DNA of 64,000 nucleotides from Lewinella sp. LCG006 (GTDB lineage: Bacteria > Bacteroidota > Bacteroidia > Chitinophagales > Saprospiraceae): NCBI RefSeq assembly GCF_040784935.1, contig NZ_CP160680.1:5437802-5501801 (forward strand), read 5' to 3'. The notes under the pieces were generated by a model. That model made no database searches. It was not told where the DNA came from and worked only from the letters and a program-made list of their open reading frames with translations. Below are positions 44,151 to 53,879 of the stretch, piece after piece. How positions within the stretch are numbered: position 1 is the stretch's first letter; every line of letters starts with the position of its first letter. The position numbers and the translations under genes were made by a program.

Positions 44151-46835
44151 ATGAATAAAAACGCGAATTACATCAAAAACCGCCTCTCTCTTCGCAAACC
44201 GCAGGAGGAAAGTCTCCGCATTTTAGCGGAAATGGCGGATCAGCTTAGGCTTGATAAAATCAATGATGCTGCTTTACTGGCCGAGGAACTCGAAAAGGTA
44301 ACAGCACGTTATCCCACTAGTACAGACTTTGAGCGGAATTTTCCTTCGCTCTGCTTTGCTCTAGCTACAGGCGTAGGGAAGACCCGGCTGGCGGGTGCTT
44401 TTGTCGCTTACCTTTATCTGGAAAAGGGCATCCGTAATTTCTTCATCCTTGCTCCCAATCTGACCATCTACAATAAGCTGATCGAAGACTTTTCTAATCC
44501 TGCTCATCCGAAATACGTGTTTCAGGGGATTGGACAGTTCGTGAATCAGGCTCCGCGCATTATTACCGGCGATAACTATCAGGAAATCGCTCAGACAGCG
44601 CTTTTTGAGTCCGACCTGAATATCAATGTCTTCAATATCTCCAAGATCAACTCAGAAACGCGGGGTGGGAGTACGCCTAATATCCGCAAAATGGTGGAAT
44701 ACCTGGGCGAGCCTTACTTTGATTACCTATCTGGCCTGGATGATCTGGTAATGATCATGGACGAGTCGCACCACTATCGCGCCGCCCGTGGTATGGAGGT
44801 ACTCAACGAACTCAATCCAATCATAGGCTTAGAATTGACCGCTACCCCGCAAATAGAGCGGGGAAATCAGACCGTCAAATTTAAGAACGTCGTCTACGAA
44901 TATTCCCTGGCACGTGCCATACAGGATGGCTTCGTCAAGACCCCGGCCATTGCCACCCGCAAAGACTTTGACCCGAGTCAGTATTCGAAGGAGGAGCTGG
45001 ATCGGATTAAATTGGAAGACGGTCTACGCATCCACGAAGACACCAAAGTAGCCTTGGATATTTTTGCTCGTGACAACAATGTCAAAACCGTCAAGCCCTT
45101 CGTGCTGGTCGTTGCCAAGGATACGCCTCATGCTTCACGGCTGAAAGCACTCATTGAATCGTCTGCCTTTTTTGATGGCTACTATGCCGATAAGGTGATT
45201 GAAATCCACTCTAATCAGCGTGGATCGGAGAAGGATGAGAACATTGCTCAGTTGGTTTCTCTGGAAAGCGAGCACAATCGAGTGGAGATCGTCATCCACG
45301 TCAACATGCTTAAAGAGGGCTGGGACGTTACCAACCTTTATACGATTATCCCTCTACGTACCGCCGCTTCCATGACGCTGCGCGAGCAGACTATTGGTCG
45401 AGGTTTACGCCTACCTTACGGTAAGCGTACAGGAGACGAAAAGGTAGACCGCCTCACCATCGTTGCACACGACCGTTTTCAGGAAATTGTAGACGCGGCC
45501 AATGCACCGGATTCAATCATCCGCCAAGAGAACATCATCCAGATTGATGAAGAAGACCTAGGTCAGCGCAAAGAAGTAGTGACCGCTACTTCGCTTGTTG
45601 AAAAGAAAAACTACGAGCTGGAGCAACGTATTACTACCCTTGATGAACCCGAAGCGCAAAAGCTGGCTACTCAAGAGTTGGAGGCTCGTAGAACGCTACT
45701 TACCGTGCTCCCCGAGATGAATCGTACAGTGCGCAGTGTGCAGGAATTAAGCCAAGCAGAGACCCGGAAGATCGTTATCCAAAAGGTTCGCGAACAACTT
45801 ACTGCTAGTCCCCAGCAGCAAATGTTCGTAGAGGAGCGGATCAGGGAGGTCGAAGCCGTTTATGATCAAGTGATTGAAGACTTTACCGAGCACTTCATCG
45901 AGATTCCGCGTATTAGCATTGTCCCTGATGAGCAAGTCCGGCACGGCTTCCGCGACTTTGATCTGGACACCGGCAAGCTAAACCTCCAGCCCGGCGAAAA
46001 CAAGATCATGATCCGCGAGCTGCAAAGCGGCATCATTGAGATCATCGACGCTTCTGGCCAACGGGTACAGTTCGATACCGTAGAAAATATGATCGTTGGC
46101 GAACTCATCAACTTCGCCGAAATCGACTACGATGAGCAGGCAGGCTTTCTGTTTAAGTTAGCAGGGCAGGCGGTCGCTCATTTTCGTTCCTACCTGGATG
46201 AAGACGACAAGATCATCAATGTAGTGCAGAACAATAAGCGGCTAATTGGCAAGTACATCCACACGCAAATGATGGATCACTTCTACTACGAAGCACCCGA
46301 TTTTCAGGAACCCGTCATCAATGTTCGTGCCTTCACGGAAATAAGACCCCATAACTATACCAAATACACGCAGGACAACATCCACGATCTGCGCGATACC
46401 ATTGTACCCACAAGTGCTATTCGGATGAAGGTGTTCACCGGCTTCACCAAAGCCTGTCACCACCTTTATAAGTTTGACTCCAAGACAGAAAAAGACTTTG
46501 CCATCATCTGTGAGCAAGATGACTACTGCCTGAAGTGGCTACGTCCCGCGCAAGCGCAGTTCCGTATTTATTACCGCCATAATTCTCGCCTGTACCAGCC
46601 TGACTTCGTCGTCGAAACCCCAGAGACGATCTACATGGTGGAGACCAAAAAAGAAAACGAGATGGAGAGCCAGGATGTGCTGGATAAGGCGCGCGCAGCG
46701 GAGGAATATTGTAAGCACGCTTCTACCTTTACCGGTCAGCACGGCGGTAAAAACTGGGTTTATGTGCTCATCCCACACGGGGTGGTGCAGGTAAATATGG
46801 GGCTGGAGCGATTGGTGGGGCAGTATGGGCAGTAG
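44151..46835 (+). CDS. res: Type III restriction endonuclease (Res)
   Basis: An 894-residue SF2 translocase-nuclease: Walker A LATGVGKTRLAG (72-79), MDESHHYRA, ELTATPQ, then helicase C NMLKEGWDVTNLYTIIPLR and QTIGRGLRLPYGKR. The C-terminal nuclease has YQPDFVVETPETIYMVETKK (PD...E-T-K). With Mod it cleaves unmethylated DNA between two inversely oriented sites. Size and motif order are normal, so the system appears intact. Confidence 0.9.
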   Translation: MNKNANYIKNRLSLRKPQEESLRILAEMADQLRLDKINDAALLAEELEKVTARYPTSTDFERNFPSLCFALATGVGKTRLAGAFVAYLYLEKGIRNFFILAPNLTIYNKLIEDFSNPAHPKYVFQGIGQFVNQAPRIITGDNYQEIAQTALFESDLNINVFNISKINSETRGGSTPNIRKMVEYLGEPYFDYLSGLDDLVMIMDESHHYRAARGMEVLNELNPIIGLELTATPQIERGNQTVKFKNVVYEYSLARAIQDGFVKTPAIATRKDFDPSQYSKEELDRIKLEDGLRIHEDTKVALDIFARDNNVKTVKPFVLVVAKDTPHASRLKALIESSAFFDGYYADKVIEIHSNQRGSEKDENIAQLVSLESEHNRVEIVIHVNMLKEGWDVTNLYTIIPLRTAASMTLREQTIGRGLRLPYGKRTGDEKVDRLTIVAHDRFQEIVDAANAPDSIIRQENIIQIDEEDLGQRKEVVTATSLVEKKNYELEQRITTLDEPEAQKLATQELEARRTLLTVLPEMNRTVRSVQELSQAETRKIVIQKVREQLTASPQQQMFVEERIREVEAVYDQVIEDFTEHFIEIPRISIVPDEQVRHGFRDFDLDTGKLNLQPGENKIMIRELQSGIIEIIDASGQRVQFDTVENMIVGELINFAEIDYDEQAGFLFKLAGQAVAHFRSYLDEDDKIINVVQNNKRLIGKYIHTQMMDHFYYEAPDFQEPVINVRAFTEIRPHNYTKYTQDNIHDLRDTIVPTSAIRMKVFTGFTKACHHLYKFDSKTEKDFAIICEQDDYCLKWLRPAQAQFRIYYRHNSRLYQPDFVVETPETIYMVETKKENEMESQDVLDKARAAEEYCKHASTFTGQHGGKNWVYVLIPHGVVQVNMGLERLVGQYGQ

Positions 46836-46874
46836 AACAATCAATCAAATAAACATCGAACAAAAGACTAGAAT

Positions 46875-48599
46875 ATGAAAAGTGCGAATAAAGAAATCCT
46901 ATCTTCCTTCTTCACCAACAACTACCAGTATATGATCCCATTCTTCCAAAGGTCATATGTATGGAGTGAAGAAAACTGGCAGTTATTTTGGGAGAACATT
47001 GAAGAAGAGTTGGAGTCATTTAATCGCCAAGAAAAAAGCGAACATTTCATTGGCACCATAATCACCAAGCAATTAACCTCCGACAACTTCAGTACGCAGC
47101 CGATGGAGTTGATAGACGGTCAGCAAAGACTTACGACGGTCTCTCTTATTCTTAAAGCGATTGCTGATACTGCTGATGGCACTTATCCGAAGCTCAAAGA
47201 GCAGACTGATCAGTTGATCAAATTTCAGGATACCAAAGGGGATACATTTCTCCGATTGCGTCACAGTAAGATCGATTCCAAATATTTTGATGCCGTCATG
47301 TTAGGCAGGGACTTCAGTGACCTTGATAATAAACACCATCCCATCATTCTTGGTTATCAATTTTTCAAAAATCGACTAAAGGACTTTTCGGATGAACAGC
47401 GTGACAACCTCAAGAATATGCTCCTCAACCGTTTTCCCGTTATCAGTATGTTGCTGGAAGAGAGGGATGATGAACAGGAAATCTTTGATACGATTAATTC
47501 ACTTGGAGTTCGCTTAACAATTGGAGAGCTACTTAAGAACTACATCTTTCGTGATGAAGAGTTAAAAGAGCATTATCAAGAACACTGGTACAAAGTATTT
47601 GAAGCAGACGAAAGTACAATCCAGTTCTGGGAAACCACTAAAACTGCTGGACGGGTTCAACGAACGAACTTAGAACTTCTGCTTTACTGCTTTCTCATAA
47701 TCGAAACAGGGTCTGAGGTTCGACTAGAAAAACTCTACAAAGAATACAAAAAGTACCTGAAGGACAGGTCAAATGACGAGAAGATCGCCTTTTTGGTTAA
47801 CCTGAAAAACTACGCGGCCGACTATCAACAGTTTCCGGCAGGGACCGAACTCAATGAGATAAGTTTCAGCGAACATGAGAAGCGGCTATTCCACATAATA
47901 GAGTACCTCGAAATTACGACCGTTTATCCTCTCTTGCTCTTTTTATATCGACAGGTTCAGGATGCTGCTGAAAAAGAAAAATGCCTGCTCCTTTTGGAGT
48001 CTTATCTGGTAAGGCGGATGGTTTGTAAGTTAACCTCCAAGAACTATAATCGCTTGTTTATAGGGCTTATAAATAACCTCAAAAAGGTAGCTCGTTTAGA
48101 CTATAATGCGTTCGAGGAATGCATTAAAGACTTCAGTGAAGATACAAATCGAATGCCCGATGATGATGAATTCAGACGGGGTTTCCTAGACAGTTACCTA
48201 TATAACAAGTACGCGAGGGAAGTCCTGTACTGCATAGCGCTCTACCAACTCGACAATAACTACTCGGACGTAAGGAAATTAAGTGCTCAGTCTTATTCTG
48301 TAGAACACATGATGCCTAAAAAGTGGGAAGAAAATTGGCTTGATAAGGATATGACCGAAGCGGAAAAAGACATTCGGCACCGAAAGCTTAAGACGCTAGG
48401 GAATCTTACCCTTGTGACCAAAGCACTAAACAGTAAACTCAAGAATTTTGCCTGGGCTAACAAACGCAGCATACTTAAAGAATACTCGCTTCTCACTCTA
48501 ACCAGTAAATATCTAGAACTTGAAGAGTGGGATGAAGATCAGATTTCAGCAAGAGGTGACACACTGGCTGAATTAGCGCTTAAAATCTGGAGACGGTAA
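46875..48599 (+). CDS. GmrSD-like DUF262/DUF1524 nuclease
   Basis: A 574-residue protein. The DUF262 domain has PFFQRSYVWSEENWQLFWEN, FIGTIITKQ and ELIDGQQRLTTVSLIL (the DGQQR nucleotide-hydrolysis motif). The C-terminal DUF1524 HNH-type domain has SYSVEHMMPKKW and LGNLTLVTKALNSKLKN. Single-chain GmrSD proteins cut DNA with modified bases using NTP hydrolysis, complementing the methylation-sensitive type III system beside it. It starts 39 nt after res and may share its transcript. Confidence 0.88.
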   Translation: MKSANKEILSSFFTNNYQYMIPFFQRSYVWSEENWQLFWENIEEELESFNRQEKSEHFIGTIITKQLTSDNFSTQPMELIDGQQRLTTVSLILKAIADTADGTYPKLKEQTDQLIKFQDTKGDTFLRLRHSKIDSKYFDAVMLGRDFSDLDNKHHPIILGYQFFKNRLKDFSDEQRDNLKNMLLNRFPVISMLLEERDDEQEIFDTINSLGVRLTIGELLKNYIFRDEELKEHYQEHWYKVFEADESTIQFWETTKTAGRVQRTNLELLLYCFLIIETGSEVRLEKLYKEYKKYLKDRSNDEKIAFLVNLKNYAADYQQFPAGTELNEISFSEHEKRLFHIIEYLEITTVYPLLLFLYRQVQDAAEKEKCLLLLESYLVRRMVCKLTSKNYNRLFIGLINNLKKVARLDYNAFEECIKDFSEDTNRMPDDDEFRRGFLDSYLYNKYAREVLYCIALYQLDNNYSDVRKLSAQSYSVEHMMPKKWEENWLDKDMTEAEKDIRHRKLKTLGNLTLVTKALNSKLKNFAWANKRSILKEYSLLTLTSKYLELEEWDEDQISARGDTLAELALKIWRR

Positions 48600-48635
48600 A
48601 TTTGCCATATTAAAACCCTAAGCCTTACGAATAGA

Positions 48636-51600
48636 ATGAAAAAAATCATCCTTCCAGAAATCCTCTTTGGTCCGATAAAATATTCTATCGGATTCGCATT
48701 TGTTTTATTGAGAGATAAAGAACAGCTAAATATTTTAGAAACTACTGAGATTCAAATATCTCCAAGAGTAAAGGAGGAGTTACTTACCCTTGAAAATGGG
48801 GAGAAAATTATTGTTACCAAAAGGAAAACCATTGAGATTCCAGATGGTGTTGATGGTGTAATTCGAAAAAATGATGACGGATCAATAGAATGGATTTATC
48901 ATAAAGACATTAGAACATTTAGGAAAGATCTCAAAACTCTCAGTAAAACCGCAGATGCTATTACTGAAAGTTGGAAAAATCAATTACGGTATAAAGAGGA
49001 AGCACTACCTATAAGGTCTTCTGACGATAAGGGACTGAGACCACCTCAAATTGGTGCTCTTCATGCATTAGGTGCACATTGGAGCTTGGACGATTCACCT
49101 GTAACTGTAGTCATGCCGACTGGTACAGGTAAAACAGAAACGATGTTGGCGGCAACTGCCGCGTATCAACTAAACCGAGTACTTGTCGCAGTTCCGAGTA
49201 AAGCCTTACGAGAACAAATTTCAAAAAAGTTCATAAGCTTTGGCAAGTTGAAGTCACTGGGTGTCTTACCTAAGCAAGCTAAAAACCCAATTGTGGGGAT
49301 TGTGACAAAAAGACCTAAGAATAAAGATGATTTAAACATTTTCCACGACTGCAATGTAGTTGTGGGAGTAGTATCCTCTTTATCAGGAGGCACGGCTTCA
49401 GTATTCTTAAAGAATATTGCAGATGTATGCGGTACATTGATTATTGACGAAGCTCACCATGTTGCAGCAAAAACCTGGCATCAATTAAAAGCTGCTTTTA
49501 CAAAAAACAAAGTTGTTCAATTTACAGCAACGCCTTTTAGGAACGATGGGAAGCTAGTTGATGGGAAAGTCGCATATTCCTACCCTCTCAAAAAAGCACA
49601 AGAAAATGGTTATTTTAAGAGTATAAATTTTTATCCAATTTACGAACCGGACTTGGGAATAGCCGATACAGAAATCGCTAAAGCAGCAATTGCACAACTG
49701 AGGGAAGACATTAGTTCGGGAAAGCCTCATCAAATGATGGTGAGGTGTAAATCAAAATCACGCGCTGAAGAGGTTTTTGAAATCTACAAGGAAGAAGCTT
49801 CTGATTTAAATCCAATAGTTGTCCATTCTGAAGTAAGTGATAACGATGGCCGTGTAGAAAAAATTCGATCAGGTGAAGCCAAGATTGTGGTTTGTGTCAA
49901 CATGCTTGGGGAGGGGGTAGATATACCGTCACTGAAGGTTTCTGCCATTCACGACATGCACCAAAGTTTGGCAGTTCTCCTTCAGTTTATAGGTCGCTTC
50001 ACCCGGAATGGCGATAATGATCTGGGAGATGCTTCTGTCATTGCAAATATCGCAAATCCACATATATCAAGAGCTTTAGAGGACTTATACAGTGAAGACG
50101 CAGATTGGAATTCCTTACTACGAGAATTAAGTTCTACCGCAGCTAAGGAACACGCGGCTTTTATAGAGTTTTTAGAAAATTCGGAGCAATTTGATATTGA
50201 TGAAGAAAGCGCTAAAGTTGGCATTTCAAAGAACTCTATACAGCCAACTTTCAGTACTCTCTTTTACGAGTGCGAGGATTTTCACCCCAAACGTATTATT
50301 GAAGCCATTTCAGACAAAGTTGAACTGATTAAACTTTGGATGAACGAGAATAAAAACACGCTCTATTTTGTTACAAGAAGAAAAGAGCGAGTAAAATGGT
50401 CGAAAACTAAAGAGGTTACCCACATAGAATGGCATCTTTATGTTTTCCATTATGATTCAGTCAACAAGCTACTTTATTTGGCGTCCTCGAATAAAAGTTC
50501 CAATCACGCTGAATTAGCTAAAGCCGTAGGTGCAACCAAGCAAATAGTAGGTGAAGATATGTTTCGCTCTCTTGGTCATATTGGAAGATTGGTTTTTAAT
50601 AATATCGGTGTCACAAAACATGGACGTAGGAATCTAAGTTTTGCCATGTATACGGGAGCTGATGTTAAGCAAGCTTTGAGTGAAACAGAGAAAAAAGGAG
50701 CTAGGAAATCCAACATAGGTGGCTATGGATGGGAAAACGGAAAACAAATAACTATTGGGTGTTCTTATAAAGGCCGTGTCTGGTCTAAAGCCAATGGGTC
50801 TATCCCACAATTTATTGAATGGGCTAGCAACGTCGGTCGGAAGCTAATAGATGTTTCAATAGATACAAAGTCAATCATAGCAAATGTCTTAATTCCTGAA
50901 TATGCAGACTCATTACCTGATTTTGAGGTTTTAACTGTGGATTGGCCAGTAGAACTTATCGGTCTTCCAGAAGATAGGGTAACTATTCTGAAAAAGGGGA
51001 GTGAGTATGATTTTTTTGAAGTTGCTATAAGGTACTTACGAAAGGATGTTGCCAAAAATTCTCTTGAATTTGCAATTGTTTCTGGAGAGTCTGACACTGA
51101 GTTAGGTCGTTATGCAATGGTTATCAAAGGAGAGAACGGGTTTGACATTTTAGCGTTAGATGATGCTGAATTAGAGATTCGAATAGGAACGCAGCAAGAT
51201 TCTCTGAGACTTTTCTTTACGGAACGCCCTCCTCTATTTAGGTTCTTTGACCTTTCCGAACTTGATGGAAATATTATTCTTCGCTCAGAAGATGCCGGAC
51301 TTGTTTCCGTTCCAGCTGAGAGATTAAACGCCTGGGACTGGCCTGACAGCATTGATATCACTAAAGAATCGATTTGGAAGGATGGAGTTCAAAGGCTTGA
51401 TTCTGTCCAGTGGTATACGGCTCAACAATATATCCATCAAGATTTTGCTATTGTTTATGATGATGATAGGGCTGGCGAGGCAGCAGACTTAATCTGTATA
51501 AAGGAAGAAGAAGATTACATTAAGGTATTACTCGTTCATTGTAAATTTTCTGGAAGTACTGATAAAGGGAAACGGATCAAAGACGTTGTAGAAGTCTCCT

Positions 51601-51905
51601 CGCAGGCAATACGCTCAGCGAAATGGCCTGGAAAGTTTAAAGAACTTATCAAACACATCAGGCGGAGAGAACAAAAATACAGAAACGATCCGAATCGAAC
51701 AGGCTTTCTAGAGGGGGAGATGGCGACATTAAATTCCTTTCAACGAATGGCTCGCCTTAAAGAGATTCGGCCTGAAATAATTATTGTTCAGCCTGGTGTG
51801 TCGGAAAAAAGCATAACGAAAGATCAAGCAGTAGTTTTAGGGGCTGCTGTTGCATACATCAAACAAACATTAAATGTTGACCTAAATATCATTTGTAGCA
51901 AATAA
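48636..51905 (+). CDS. DEAD/DEAH helicase with possible C-terminal PD-(D/E)XK domain
   Basis: A 1089-residue SF2 enzyme: VVMPTGTGKTETMLAA, LIIDEAHHVAAKTW, FTATPFRNDGK, CVNMLGEGVDIPSLKVSAIH and FIGRFTRNGD. The C-terminal region includes EAADLICIKEEEDYIKVLLV followed by HCKFS, which could be a D...x-x-K nuclease core of the restriction type. It is followed after 32 nt by a small GGCT-like protein, suggesting a two-gene unit. Codon use is AT-richer than that of the Mod/Res genes, so it was probably acquired separately. Confidence 0.8.
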   Translation: MKKIILPEILFGPIKYSIGFAFVLLRDKEQLNILETTEIQISPRVKEELLTLENGEKIIVTKRKTIEIPDGVDGVIRKNDDGSIEWIYHKDIRTFRKDLKTLSKTADAITESWKNQLRYKEEALPIRSSDDKGLRPPQIGALHALGAHWSLDDSPVTVVMPTGTGKTETMLAATAAYQLNRVLVAVPSKALREQISKKFISFGKLKSLGVLPKQAKNPIVGIVTKRPKNKDDLNIFHDCNVVVGVVSSLSGGTASVFLKNIADVCGTLIIDEAHHVAAKTWHQLKAAFTKNKVVQFTATPFRNDGKLVDGKVAYSYPLKKAQENGYFKSINFYPIYEPDLGIADTEIAKAAIAQLREDISSGKPHQMMVRCKSKSRAEEVFEIYKEEASDLNPIVVHSEVSDNDGRVEKIRSGEAKIVVCVNMLGEGVDIPSLKVSAIHDMHQSLAVLLQFIGRFTRNGDNDLGDASVIANIANPHISRALEDLYSEDADWNSLLRELSSTAAKEHAAFIEFLENSEQFDIDEESAKVGISKNSIQPTFSTLFYECEDFHPKRIIEAISDKVELIKLWMNENKNTLYFVTRRKERVKWSKTKEVTHIEWHLYVFHYDSVNKLLYLASSNKSSNHAELAKAVGATKQIVGEDMFRSLGHIGRLVFNNIGVTKHGRRNLSFAMYTGADVKQALSETEKKGARKSNIGGYGWENGKQITIGCSYKGRVWSKANGSIPQFIEWASNVGRKLIDVSIDTKSIIANVLIPEYADSLPDFEVLTVDWPVELIGLPEDRVTILKKGSEYDFFEVAIRYLRKDVAKNSLEFAIVSGESDTELGRYAMVIKGENGFDILALDDAELEIRIGTQQDSLRLFFTERPPLFRFFDLSELDGNIILRSEDAGLVSVPAERLNAWDWPDSIDITKESIWKDGVQRLDSVQWYTAQQYIHQDFAIVYDDDRAGEAADLICIKEEEDYIKVLLVHCKFSGSTDKGKRIKDVVEVSSQAIRSAKWPGKFKELIKHIRRREQKYRNDPNRTGFLEGEMATLNSFQRMARLKEIRPEIIIVQPGVSEKSITKDQAVVLGAAVAYIKQTLNVDLNIICSK

Positions 51906-51937
51906 AAATTTGACATATAAAAGTCAAAAATCAAGAT

Positions 51938-52549
51938 ATGAAAATTGGAATTTTGGCATTTGGATCATTGGTAGACGATCCCGGCGATGAGCTTATTAAG
52001 CACATAACCAAACCTAGAATCAAGGTCGAAACACATTTTATGGTTGAGTATTGTAGATCAAGTAACGGTAGAAATGGTGCGCCAACATTAGTGCCTGTTC
52101 AGGAAGGGGGGAGCACTGTTCAGGCTTACATTCTTCCTTTGCTTGGTGTCTCTCTTTCAAAAGCAAAAAACATGATTTATCGAAGAGAAATCAATAAGCC
52201 CGGAGAAGTATCTAACCTATATCATCACACCGATACACCTAGTATAAACAAGACAATAATTGACGAGCATAAAAATATCCATGGATTTGACATACTACTC
52301 ACAGCTAGGCTTCAGCCGAACCTTGATGAAGTTACTCCTGAAGTTCTTGCTGACTTAGCTATAAAAAGTGCTAGAGGGAATTCTATCGTAAAAGATAGAG
52401 ACGGAATTACATATTTGTGGAGGAATATTTCGAATGGAATCATTACGCCTTTAACGTCATCTTACGAGCAGTCAATTCTGGATAAGCTAAATGTTGAAAC
52501 CTTGGAAGAGGCGATTAGTATCATGAAAATTAAAGCCTCGTCTTCATAG
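51938..52549 (+). CDS. Gamma-glutamylcyclotransferase-fold-like protein paired with the helicase
   Basis: A 203-residue protein beginning KIGILAFGSLVDDPGDELI; the (Y/F)GS-L loop after a hydrophobic strand is the hallmark of GGCT/AIG2-like folds. THFMVEYCRSSNGRNGAPTL is a plausible following strand and loop. The catalytic Glu usual in GGCT cannot be assigned with confidence. Its role next to a defence helicase is unknown; it could act on a small molecule or a modified nucleotide. Fold assignment is tentative. Confidence 0.5.
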   Translation: MKIGILAFGSLVDDPGDELIKHITKPRIKVETHFMVEYCRSSNGRNGAPTLVPVQEGGSTVQAYILPLLGVSLSKAKNMIYRREINKPGEVSNLYHHTDTPSINKTIIDEHKNIHGFDILLTARLQPNLDEVTPEVLADLAIKSARGNSIVKDRDGITYLWRNISNGIITPLTSSYEQSILDKLNVETLEEAISIMKIKASSS

Positions 52550-52564
52550 CTTAATCATGAATAA

Positions 52565-53005
52565 TTACTTCGCATACTCAGTAACCTCCACAATCCTACG
52601 TATTATCCAGTCCATACTAATAGCCTGCCCAGTACAAGTACGTCCCCACCAAGTACCGTAATCACAGTCGAGCACGGGTTCTTCAAATTCTTTGAGTTTA
52701 CTGGCTAACCAGTCAGAGACGAGCCACCACTCAAAGATTTCTTGTGGTTGCGCTTCAAAACCCTCTGCTTGAGCCAGGTTTAGTCGTTCGTGGACATCCA
52801 ATTCTTGCCAATCTGTTTCAGGAATATCGGTTTCGTACTGCAAGTATTCTTCTATGGTGGCCGAGCTTTCATCATAAAAGTTTTCGATGCACTCAATCAT
52901 ATCTGGATTAGGCTTGAGAATGAGGTCTTCTACCAGGGCGTATTGGTTTAAGTATATTTCACGATGGATGAGTGTTTCAATTCTTTTTTCAATAGTAGTG
53001 GTCAT
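52565..53005 (-). CDS. Mobile-element protein of unknown function
   Basis: A 146-residue acidic protein: IFEWWLVSDWLASKLKEFEE and YGTWWGRTCTGQAISMDWII. The WGRT-x-TGQAI pattern with a preceding EWW-x-VSDWLA occurs in a widespread small protein of plasmids and conjugative elements in many phyla; its function is not known to me. It points the opposite way from the helicase operon and ends 16 nt after it, so the two are convergent. Confidence 0.65.
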   Translation of the reverse strand: MTTTIEKRIETLIHREIYLNQYALVEDLILKPNPDMIECIENFYDESSATIEEYLQYETDIPETDWQELDVHERLNLAQAEGFEAQPQEIFEWWLVSDWLASKLKEFEEPVLDCDYGTWWGRTCTGQAISMDWIIRRIVEVTEYAK

Positions 53006-53237
53006 TTTGTAGCTCCTTTTCTGTGCTGAATTACTGCATCAAGAGCCGGGGACAAGGGCGAAATGTGCGCTTCGCTTTTTGGAGGTGCCGCTTGCGGAGG
53101 AGCCGAAAACGAACGTCACATCTTCGACCGGCACGGCTAAGCAGGGAATGATTTAGAACAGGGGAGGGGCTACGAGAAATTGACTATTTGGTGTTTGAAA
53201 TAGCGGCAACATTCAATCTGGTAGAGTGATAGACGTC
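53006..53237. other. Short intergenic region
   Basis: Nothing gene-like. It holds the sequence GGAGGTGCCGCTTGCGGAGGAGCC, locally GC-rich compared with its surroundings, and presumably the promoter of the minus-strand gene at 52565-53005. Confidence 0.35.
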
Positions 53238-53867
53238 TTATTTTTCTGGTGCAAAAGCTTGGTACAAGAATGAGTGTTTCAATTTATGAATGATTTGCAA
53301 TCGCTGCGATGTTTGTGCTTCTATGGCATCTATAGTTCGTAATAATTGAGTAGTTCGTTCAAAACGTTGATCTCCTTTATCAGGAATGGGGATTTCTAGC
53401 TGTCCAAACAAGTAAGGATCAACGTGCTGGATAACGGAACCGCGTGAACGCCGATTCAGTAATCGGTAATTGGATTGTAGGAAATACTGAAGATAGCTCA
53501 TTGGAATGTAGGAGAACTTTTCCTTGAGAGAAATCTTCTTGAGTGTTGATCCTGAAATTCCATCTATCCCACGCCCTACTAGCCCGCAGCGAGCACCGTC
53601 CAAGACCATGACAAGGTTTTCGTTATTTACCGGAACTCCATCATCGGATTCGACATATTGCTCAATAATGCCGCGCTCGAAGGCTTTGATATTCACATAA
53701 GGTTTCACATACGTATTAAACGTACTCGTCAGAGATGCAGGAACACGTCCTTTACGCGTATTGACAATTTCTTTCAAAGGGTAGCGAGGGCAATTTGGAG
53801 GGGGGCGAATTTCCTGCTCAACATTGGCCTTAAGGAAGTATTGAGTAAGAGTAGTTAAGGTGTCCAA
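53238..53867 (-). CDS. Half-length HsdS-like specificity subunit
   Basis: A 209-residue protein with one target-recognition-type domain (YPLKEIVNTRKGRVPASLTS, RCGLVGRGIDGISGSTLKKI, GSVIQHVDPYLFGQLEIPIP) followed by a coiled spacer (RFERTTQLLRTIDAIEAQTS). Normal HsdS has two such domains in about 400 residues. No HsdM or HsdR gene is near. It may be an orphan remnant of a type I system, a half-subunit that dimerises, or a spare recognition domain for shuffling. It precedes radC on the other side by 12 nt in the same direction. Confidence 0.75.
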   Translation of the reverse strand: MDTLTTLTQYFLKANVEQEIRPPPNCPRYPLKEIVNTRKGRVPASLTSTFNTYVKPYVNIKAFERGIIEQYVESDDGVPVNNENLVMVLDGARCGLVGRGIDGISGSTLKKISLKEKFSYIPMSYLQYFLQSNYRLLNRRSRGSVIQHVDPYLFGQLEIPIPDKGDQRFERTTQLLRTIDAIEAQTSQRLQIIHKLKHSFLYQAFAPEK

Positions 53868-53879
53868 AGGGTTGATCCC

